The notes beneath the pieces are model-generated. The model ran no database searches. It was not told the origin of the DNA and saw nothing but the letters and a program-made list of their open reading frames with translations. Of a DNA stretch of 64,000 nucleotides, positions 55,373-64,000 are shown in pieces (position 1 is the stretch's first letter; each line of letters opens with the position of its first letter). Origin of the DNA: Rotaria sp. Silwood1 (Eukaryota; Rotifera; Eurotatoria; Philodinida; Philodinidae); contig CAJNOP010000203.1 in the NCBI GenBank assembly GCA_905250075.1, positions 139,624 through 203,623 on the forward strand, given 5' to 3'. A program made the translations under genes and the position numbers.

Positions 55373-58100
55373 AAAATAGTATGCTGATTATAAAACATAA
55401 AATTCTTGTCAATTTTTTTGAGGAACATCTCCTTCGAAAGATCATTAAAAAGTTAAGGAAAGAAAAGTTGTGAACATATTCGAAGTCTACTATGTCGACT
55501 AACATTGTTTGAAAATATTTCTATTTATGTAATAGCTCATCTCTACTCCATCTCAACATTTTTTTCCAAATGTTTCCTTTCCGAGTGGTTCGAGTGAATA
55601 TTACGATAAAACTAAATTTCTCGAAAAATATATTATTCGAATTCGTTTTATCCGCTATTTTCAAATTCACTATTTGTTTATTTCTACCAGAATAGACTAT
55701 AATGATAATAACTATCAAGTATGGATAGAGATTCATAGAAGGTTTCTATTCTTTTTCAGTTCAATAGAAATCAAACTCGAACATTCTCAAGAAATAAAAT
55801 AAAAAAGGAAAAAGCTGAATAATTACATTTGGAGTTAAGAGCCCAACAGTCTGAAATAATATATAAGTTTTCGTTGTGGATCTTCTCAAAAAACTATTGA
55901 AATTTCCAAACATGTCCATAACTATATGCTTGAAAATATTTTGAAGATATTTCTATTCGATTGGATATTTTTCAACATGATTTCATTTAAATTCAATCAA
56001 ATGATATTTTCTACTCATTTAAATACTCACGACAAATATCAACTTTCCTTATATTTTTTTTTTTTGCGTTGCAAAAAAAAACAATTTTTCCGATGTTCTC
56101 TGTTAAAATCTTATATTAAACTCTTTCCTTTTTAAATGAGTTTTGGAGATGACGCGCAATTTTTTCTCAATAATTTTTTTGTTGTATCTTATGCGAAATA
56201 GGGATGACTAGAAAATGCATTCAGTTTCACTTTATCATCGTCTTTGAGAGCGTCAATTTTGTTCAAGTTTTGAGATTTTTGTGAACAAATCTCTACTTGA
56301 GAATGGTTAGGAAAATCATTTTTTTTGTTGTTTTTAATGAAATCTACATGAAAAATACTATAGAAAAATTGTGGATTTTATAGTAAACATACCTTTTTGT
56401 TAATTTTTAAGAATTTTTGATGGAAAGTTTTTAAAAAATTAACTTTCTCAACAATCACAATACAGTAGAGACTAAAAAGAATATGGTATAACTAACTTCG
56501 AGACAATCGAATAAAGATAGTTTTAAGAAGAAAATTACTTGTCTGTGGTTTTTTTGTCTGGATTTGCTTAAAGTGTCTCTCAACTCTTCTCGTTGGATCG
56601 AAACAAGCCAATGAAGAAAAATGCTTGAACAATTTTATGAACTTTTCTCAACGACAATTCAACTACTGATTGGAAGACTATCTCTATTGAATAGGCTTTC
56701 GAAAGGGAAATTTGCCTTTTTCGAATATACAGCTATGAGTATCTCTACTTTCCTAATACAATCTACATCTCATATACGATGTTAAAACTAAATAGCGTTA
56801 TGATAATAGTATATGAAAAAAGAATTTTTATAAGATAAAAAAAAAATTTTTCTTAATCATAAGATTCGTTAGATTTTAAGATCGAAGAGTTAGGAATAGA
56901 AACATTTTCATAGCTTAGTTAGTCCTTCTAAGTATAGGTAAAAGAAATAAAATCGAACTCTTAGAAATAGTTCAACTACTTCTATCGTCAATATCCAATT
57001 ATTTAAGTGTACAATCATCAATTCTATCTTCTTTTTTTTGTTTTGTCCATTAGAACTATTCAAGATCTTACGTCGATGGTTTGGTATTCATCATCATCAC
57101 AAAGACAAACTCGACTAAGAACAACTGAAAGACATTGTTCTTTTTTTTGGTCGTCGTCGATTTAGTTTTTTCTCATCGGTGTTATTAGCGTTACTTTATT
57201 CTATAGTAGAACAAATGTGAATATTGATGAATGTTTTTTTTTCTTCTGAAATATATCTATCTATGTCAGAGATCCCCACCTAACGAACTTGAATTGTATT
57301 CACTAATTCCATTGGTTCAATTTGAAAGAGGCAAATAAAACGATTATTGATTGTCTATTTGTCAAAAGGATAATTTTTTTTTTATGAATTTATTCGATAA
57401 TTATGACGATGTTCAACAGATCTTCGTTGTTTACAAAATAATCGACAGAGAGAAAAGATGAAAATGAATATTTTTCAAGAATAATTATTTTTTATATGAA
57501 ATCAATAGGATCAATATTTGGATATGATTTTATTTGTTTTATCATAATATTATATTAAATATAGAGTTCAGATTTATCGATCAGTTGTTCAACTTGAAAC
57601 ATAAATCTACCATCATTAGAATTATCTTATACGTTTACATGTCACATATTGAACTATTCTACCGCATTAATAAATTTTATGAAATGTAAATGCATTAGAT
57701 ATTCTATCTGAAGATAATTATTATTGTGGTTCATCTTGAATATATTTGTTTGAATGATTTTAGTCAAATATGATCAATCAGATGATGAATTTTAAATGTC
57801 AAATTTGGATCGGGTAGATAACTAAAAACGATCTGTTATGGTTACTCTTTATGGTAGATGTTAATAAAAATGAACATTTTCAAAAAAAGACTTGTTCATT
57901 CTATGAAAATATTTCAAAGATTTAATTTCGATGCATATTTTACTCTTATAGATATACAAGTTTATATTCTCTTTTTTCTTTTATTATAAATGAAAAAATT
58001 CATATTTTATATTTTTGTTAGTCTTGTTTAAGTATCATTTATAATATTGAAATGATCCAAGTTCAACAATAAATCATTTATTTAGAATAATTTTATTTTA
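55373..58100. other. AT-rich stretch without recognisable gene
   Basis: 2.7 kb of A/T-rich sequence with scattered short coding-like scraps but no supported gene, RNA or repeat. Confidence 0.35.
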
Positions 58101-58109
58101 ATAAAGTTA

Positions 58110-58430
58110 AACAAATTTTAGATGAAACGTTAAATAATACAGTTATTGATGGTTTCGAAGTTTATGATCAAGATAATAATCGACCAGTTTCATCGAAAGT
58201 TCAACGTCATCAAATTCCTATTTTATTTATAATTAAGAATTTTTTACGAACCTAACAGAGATATTGTTTTCTATATTACACAAATAAAATATATGAAATT
58301 TGTCAAATAGAGTTTCTGCTGATATAGAAGGTCGTCTATTCCATTATCATGCATAAGATAAATTCTATCAATATACTTATCTATCAAAAGAAAGTAAATC
58401 TATGATTTACCAAAATATCATATTGGTATA
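58110..58430 (+). pseudogene. Decayed coding remnant
   Basis: The frame VKQILDETLNNTVIDGFEVY then DQDNNRPVSSKVQRHQIPIL ends in stops. About 80 bp later DIEGRLFHYHA and FYQYTYLSKESKSM resume. The composition is coding-like but broken. It may belong to the same dead gene as 54934-55372. Family unknown. Confidence 0.3.
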
Positions 58431-59200
58431 GCATCGATCTTTTACAAATACATTTGAATATAATTCGTTATTATTCAGTTCAATCTTCTCTATTATCAAC
58501 TTGAAATAATATTGAAATATTTCAATATAGATTTAAAACATAATCTCTATCATTTTAATATTCGTTGAATGATACTTCTATGTTTAATAAGAATTATTAA
58601 AAAGAACAATTTTATCATTGTTTATTTTATTTATTTCATTTCATCATCTTTCTATTGGAAATATAAAAGTAAAATCTACTTTTTTCTATTCCTAAAAAAA
58701 TTTCTTTTGTTTTCTTCAAATGAAATCTTACCTTTTAATAATTGTTATTTATCAGTTGAAAAACAAATAGAAAAATCTATATTGAATATTTCTAACTAAC
58801 ATATTCGATTAGGTTATTCAATGATAAATCAGTAGAAGATTCATCTACAATTTAATGAAGATTTTTATCTTGATCAACATCTTATAGATTACTTTTATCA
58901 TCAACTATCTATATTATATATTTAAATGAAAATCCAATAATAAAAACAAAATAGATATTTTTTTTAAAATCTTTTCTTGTTTTCATAAAGATTTTCATTT
59001 GGATTCAACATAAACTCAAGTTGCGCACAAGTTTCTATATATATAACGATAAATGATCTTGTTATGGAAATTAATACTGGATCAATTAATTAAAGGTAAG
59101 AAAAAGAAATATCGATTTTAATAAACGTTAGATCCTTGCCCTTTTTTCTAATAAATCAATTGAATCAATATTCAGATTTCGATTTATTTAAATTATATTT
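58431..59200. other. AT-rich non-coding stretch
   Basis: No feature seen. Confidence 0.35.
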
Positions 59201-59201
59201 C

Positions 59202-59283
59202 GGGTGTGAGATATGGGTGAGTGAGTGTGTGCTTGTGGACGTAGGTGTAGGTCTTGGTCTCCCTCTAACCCACACCCACACCC
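59202..59283. repeat. Telomere-like palindrome, locus 5
   Basis: A degenerate left arm GGGTGTGAGATATGGGTGAG..., spacer CTTGGTCTCCCTCTA, then a short right arm ACCCACACCCACACCC. It is the most decayed member. Confidence 0.65.
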
Positions 59284-62182
59284 TAATTGGTCGCTTTCAG
59301 TCTTTGTCTCCAGAGAAAAAATTCAAGACATATATAAAGGGAAAATAGCATTGAATCGTTTCATTACTCTAAGATATCTGAAGTCAATCATGATCCTTCT
59401 TACGTCTTGAAGAAATAAAAAAAATTTTCAAATATAGAACATTACTAGTCTCAATTAATAAAAGAATGAGACATTGCAATGCAAGGAATAGGAGCACTTT
59501 CGAAAACATCATAATGTCTAGACAGTTTTCGTGCTGATCAACAATATGACAATTCTTGAGATTTTCAAATCAATCTCACTTTTAATATCGTAGATTAGTT
59601 TGACTTGATTATTGAAGCAGTAAGATAATTAAAACGAAAAAAACTCTTGTACGGTAATGATTTCAGCTTACTGATTGACACATAAATAGTGACTGTTAGA
59701 GTAGCATAAACAGCGGATAAATCTTGATCATTAAAATTGAATTTCCGTCATAGTTTTGAAATATAAGGAAATCGAATTTAGAGTTTAAATCGATTAATAA
59801 TTGACTTCCTGTTAGAGGTCATACATAGCATATGATGGAGAAATAATTATGACTTTTGATTCGACAAGTTTAAATAATCAAATTTTCTGTTAAGATTATT
59901 TGTTCTATTATTTTTGCTTCATATAATGCACAAATGTCCGAGAGATCTTATCTGGACTGACAAACAATTAATTGTATTAGAAAGTACTGAGTAGTCAATT
60001 ATTCATCAGGGCAGATCTATACATAGAAAACGTAAACATTTTAAAAATTGCTCAAGCTTTCCTTTCAATCTGAGATAGTTCTAGTTTACTTTCAAATAGA
60101 TCAATCTTCTCTAAACCGATGATGACAAGATCTATAAAGTAGAGATAGTATTTAACTAAAGAATTAGCAGGAAATTAGATCTAAGAATAATAGTGGGAGA
60201 AACTAACCTTTGAAGTCAAAACAATGACTTACAATCTATAGGGATTAAGTCAATTATTTATTGACAACTATAAAAAGTAAAGGAAAAAAAAAGATCTATG
60301 TTATTGAGAACTAATCAGAAATGTCAATGAACGACATTAAAAATATTGATAATTATTTAAAATTTCTTTCTCTTAGTCAATTAATCAATTCTATTGAAAA
60401 CTATAATTAAATTAATGTTAGATTAATATTTATTTATTTATATTTTTATCTATTTACTATTTGAAAACGTTCTGCAGAACTTCTTTCTCTTTCCTCACTT
60501 CGTTCATATTTCCATTCAGATTAATTAGACATTTTTCTATTTACGCATTTATCTATTTTTCTTCAGATTCGAGATCAATAGAATGCAGTCGACATCATAT
60601 TTTAGTCATTGATAGATATACAATCATATGATCTTTTTATGCATGTCATCGGCAGCTACAAAACTGTTTCCTTTGTTTTTATCGATCAACTTTTCCTATG
60701 GAGAAAAACCAAAGAGATGTTCATCAAAAAAACAAACTATACTTTTTGTAATTGCTGATGTAACTTTTAAGTTGAGATGCATGATTGTATATCCATTAAG
60801 GACTGATAAAATATTATCAAAGACTATCATATAAAGTGTCTGTATTCAATTTTAAAAATGAAATTGAATTTTTATTGTAATAAACATGTAAATAATATCT
60901 TTTCAGACTGTTCATTTTGGCAATATATGAAGATCATGTGACCACAATACAAGTTTACACAGTTTATTGTTGTCTCCATTGTGTCATTATAGGTTATTAT
61001 TTGTGTTGTTGCTTTATTTTTTGGTCATATATATTCGTAAATGATAACTAGTTAGACATTTTACTTTTATTTGAATGAACTTTTTGAATCGGAACATTAA
61101 AACTACAGTAGTTTATAAAAGCGTTTTGCAGAAAACTTTGTTTTTCATCAAAGTCTACATAACGTTGTAATATGATGTTATATGTCAGCGAATTCTAATA
61201 TGATTTTGAATATAGTTATGCTTAACCTATTCGCTTGTGTCATGTACAAATAGCTTTATATTTGAATTGGTAAATGAATAAAAAAAACTTCCATGTAGAA
61301 CAAAAAATATTTTTTTTTAATTTCATTCAAGAAGAAATGATTCATAAAATGTTATACCCTAATTCAATCACAAATATTATGTCTTTCAGAAAAACTTCAT
61401 AAATTCTTTCTACAACATTTTGTCAAACCAATTGATAGTTTTCGAAATACAGTAAATATTGCTTGATCTTTTAAACTATTTTATTTTGAAAATTCATTGG
61501 TCATTGATGAGCAATAGTCGTCACAAAGACAACCATTTATCATTCTTGTCCATACTCATCCGAGTAATTCTACTGAAAACCTTCTACCTAATACAAAAAT
61601 ATCTCGGATCGAGCTGAAATTTTCATCATTTCAAGATCTCATTATCCTAACATCTTTTGTGAAAAATCCTGGATATTTTCAATAGGCATTATAGCGTATT
61701 TTGAGATTGCAAAATACTATCTTCAAGTCCCATCATGATCACTTTCATGATTTTCACACTCACACCTACAGTCAAAAACAAACGAAACTTTGTAGATAGA
61801 AAATGTTTATCGTTTACTCATGCATGAATATCATAGAGGTCAGTTCGTTCACTCAAGAATGACATTTTCATTGAAAAACAAATATTTTTTGATAGTAGAG
61901 ATCATAAGAGTGTGAATAAGCGTGTAGCTCTTCTTCTGATTCTAATCTCATATCCGCTATTACCTCTGGCTTCGTATGCAAACGAAATCTCACCAACAAC
62001 GAATAAAGAAACAACTCTTGAGATGTGCCCATGTTATGCATATCTACAAGTACACATTCATACCCACACCCGTATATATCTTTGAATTTCTTACTGTTTT
62101 TCTTTATTTTTCGAAATCAAATTCAAATATAATCAATCTAGAGTAAGTCATACTTTATTCAAAAATGTAATTCTAAAACAAA
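59284..62182. other. AT-rich stretch without recognisable gene
   Basis: 2.9 kb, no gene supported. A faint CATACCCACACCCG tract lies at 62060-62074. Confidence 0.35.
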
Positions 62183-62336
62183 TTATCCATCTTGTGTTTG
62201 TGATTCCATCATATTTTGGCAAGGATGTCTATTTGTTAGTAAACTAATTGCTCGTTGTTTTTGTATTTTAATGTTTACATTAGTATAAAATGGCATTTCA
62301 CAATTTTGATCCATATAAATTTTAGCATAATACCAA
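62183..62336 (-). CDS. Terminal exon of an unknown minus-strand gene
   Basis: After a splice acceptor (TTATATTTTTTAG on the minus strand) the frame reads WYYAKIYMDQNCEMPFYTNV, then NIKIQKQRAISLLTNRHPCQ and NMMESQTQDG before TAA at 62183. The composition and the splice signal support a real exon. Upstream exons would lie to the right, into the sequence gap at 62381-62480. The protein family is not recognised. Confidence 0.45.
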
Positions 62337-62380
62337 CTAAAAAATATAACTTGTTTACATATATTGCATTGACTATTCTT

Positions 62381-62480
62381 NNNNNNNNNNNNNNNNNNNN
62401 NNNNNNNNNNNNNNNNNNNNNNNNNNNNNNNNNNNNNNNNNNNNNNNNNNNNNNNNNNNNNNNNNNNNNNNNNNNNNNNN
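62381..62480. other. Assembly gap (100 N)
   Basis: A run of N between the minus-strand exon and a plus-strand coding fragment. Confidence 0.95.
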
Positions 62481-62579
62481 TCAGAAGAAGCTGAATCTAA
62501 TGTGGTCGATAATTTTCAACGAGAATCTAATCAAGTACTACCTCAAAAATCCGATGATTATGTAACACATTGGATATGA
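62481..62579 (+). CDS. C-terminal coding fragment after the gap, unknown
   Basis: The frame from the gap edge reads SEEAESNVVDNFQRESNQVL then PQKSDDYVTHWI and stops at TGA. Acidic/Gln-rich, with no recognisable domain. It could be the last exon of a gene hidden in the gap. Confidence 0.3.
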   Translation, partial: SEEAESNVVDNFQRESNQVLPQKSDDYVTHWI

Positions 62580-62744
62580 ATAGTTTTCATATTATTATGC
62601 TTACAAACCAAAACTGTAAATGTCGTAAAAGTCGAATACCTTGGTTCAAACTTCCTATGGGCACGTAATATTTTAAATTTGTTAGTTTGTGGCAATGGGA
62701 GTGATAATTTGACCTGACCAATGATCAGTTGTGTTGATGGACAG

Positions 62745-62753
62745 TATAAAAGG
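62745..62753 (+). promoter_or_regulatory. TATA box of the ADP-ribosyltransferase-like gene
   Basis: TATAAAAGG about 140 bp upstream of the ATG at 62893, a strong match to the metazoan TATA consensus. Confidence 0.6.
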
Positions 62754-62892
62754 TTCTATTGTAAGCACGCCTTTTCTGATGCTTCTGACACATTTAGATA
62801 CCGATAAATGCTTATATTTATATATGCATGAATCTATGTGTGTATGATTGGTTTATAACAAGAAGAGACTCTGAACACACAAGCAAACTAAC

Positions 62893-64000
62893 ATGGCATC
62901 TGCTATATCTGAAGTACTGCCGACCACAATAATAGATGATAATCTAGAGAGCTTTTGTCTTGTTTGCTTCGGTGTCGAACTCAACAACCCAAAGACAAAT
63001 GTTGATATTCAGCAGCGACTTCGTGCATCGATCAACTGCTTGAAAATATTCCACAATGGTCACGAATGTGAACAATACATTCAACAAGTATCTAAACAAG
63101 ATCAAATTATCTTGATCGTTAGTGATCGATTAAGTCAAGAAATAGTGCCTCGTGTTCGCCACCTTCGACAAATTTCTTCGATCTTAATTTTTTGTATGGA
63201 CAAATAGGAAAAGAAACAATGGTCCCAGCAATTCGCTAAGGTAATAAGAGAATATATCGTTCAATACACGTAAGTAGATAATTGAAATTCTGCAGTCCGA
63301 AAATATTTGTAGAATGAAAATCGGAGTGTTCTATCTGCTAATTATTTTATATTCAGACCAAAAGTGTGGTCAACAGTCTAGATATACTTGTGACACAAAT
63401 TCAACAGGATCAAAATCGACGAATTCACAACAAAGCTGAAGAATCACTCTCGTTCACCATTTTCAACACAAGTAGTGATATTGAACGATCAATTACTGAA
63501 CTCAATGGTTATTTTATTCATGCACAATTATTAATCGATTGTCTTCTTCGAATGAAACCGGTTCTTGCAGATAAGAATGAACTAATTTCTCTATGTCAAC
63601 GAGAATATCAAGATAATCCAGTTGAATTGTATACTCTAGACGAATTTAAACGTAATTACTCAGCTGATCGTGCGTTGTGGTGGTACACAAGACAATCATT
63701 TCTTTATCGAATTTTGAATAAGGCTCTTCGTACTCAAAATATTGATTTACTTTTTGTATTTCGATTTTTCATTCATGACATTTACAGACAACTCAAGCAA
63801 TTGCAATGTTCGTCAGCGATTCAAGTCTTTCGTGGTCAATTGTTGTCGAATGACGAACTAAAATTGCTTAAAAACTCGATTGAACAATTTATTTCTATCA
63901 ACTCGTTACTCTCGACTAGTATCGATCGTAGTGTGTCTCTGAGTTTCTTGGGTGATACAAAAGTTGCACATGTTGGTTTGTATCAAGTCTTATTTGAAAT
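62893..64000 (+). CDS. ADP-ribosyltransferase-like protein, 5' part, runs off the window
   Basis: ATG at 62893 (ACATGG context). Residues 1-104 make an alpha/beta N-terminal domain (CLVCFGVELNN, QIILIVSDRLSQEIVPRVR, SILIFCMDK). An in-frame TAG (63205-63207) follows, then EKKQWSQQFAK. A GT-AG intron at 63241-63356 keeps phase and leads to TKSVVNSLDILVTQIQQDQN and a long helical region, then the start of an arginine-specific ART fold: IQVFRGQLLSNDEL (catalytic Arg motif) and ISINSLLSTSIDRS (STS motif). The ExE glutamates would lie beyond the window. Such genes, often with TPR repeats after the ART domain, are numerous in bdelloids. The TAG makes this either a pseudogene or a sequence error; an alternative splice that skips it was not found. 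Confidence 0.7.

Overview
The window looks like AT-rich, repeat-dense, subtelomere-like DNA of a bdelloid rotifer (Adineta/Rotaria type). This is inferred from four things: interstitial blocks of the bdelloid telomere motif TGTGGG; a Penelope-like retroelement of the endonuclease-deficient Athena type; very short GT-AG introns (43-77 nt) in several genes; and host-type genes that animals usually lack (M35 lysine-type metallopeptidase, fungal-style multicopper oxidase, DHA1-like MFS relic) beside an ADP-ribosyltransferase-like gene of the kind common in rotifers. Gene density is very low. Most of the 64 kb is mobile DNA, foldback elements, minisatellites and gene relics. Layout: 0.3-7.7 kb holds foldback and inverted-repeat elements, including a 1.7-kb element with CCCAGGTC ends that is filled with degenerate AGATC-type motifs. 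8.35-10.17 kb carries a secreted multicopper oxidase with an in-frame stop and an altered type-1 copper ligand. 10.6-18.2 kb holds more foldbacks, a telomere-like palindrome and a ~136-bp repeat. 18.3-18.8 kb is a broken MFS transporter. 18.8-29.1 kb has no convincing intact gene: foldbacks, a TGGTAC minisatellite split by a TIR element, a sequence gap and a zinc-knuckle fragment. 29.1-29.8 kb is a 33-bp minisatellite ending in a run of 37 G. 29.8-34.9 kb is a 5'-truncated, mutated Athena-like element. It has ORF1, reverse transcriptase and, about 1.35 kb past the RT, a hammerhead ribozyme motif, and its ORF1 is split by a 592-bp TA-flanked MITE. 36.1-36.7 kb (minus) encodes a small secreted protein of unknown function. 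37.8-43.9 kb (minus) is a spliced hAT transposase split by a palindrome-tipped element, which is itself split by a second CCCAGG-ended element: a three-level nest. 45.6-46.8 kb is a 96-bp tandem array interrupted by another copy of the palindrome-tipped element. 47.1-49.4 kb is a structurally complete Mutator-like (MULE) element with a 9-bp target duplication and mirrored arrays of seven ~14-bp GC-rich sites. 50.8-51.1 kb is a small ubiquitin-fold protein and 52.7-53.8 kb an intact secreted M35 metallopeptidase. 54.9-58.4 kb contains decayed multi-exon coding remnants. 62.2-64 kb holds fragments around a sequence gap and the start of the ADP-ribosyltransferase-like gene, which runs off the end. 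The genes do not form a pathway. The coherent theme is transposon layering on a chromosome-end-like substrate: telomere-motif palindromes, an Athena element whose family extends telomeres, nested DNA transposons, and foreign-looking secreted enzymes in between, as known for bdelloid subtelomeres. Everything here was read by eye; no search or alignment was run.
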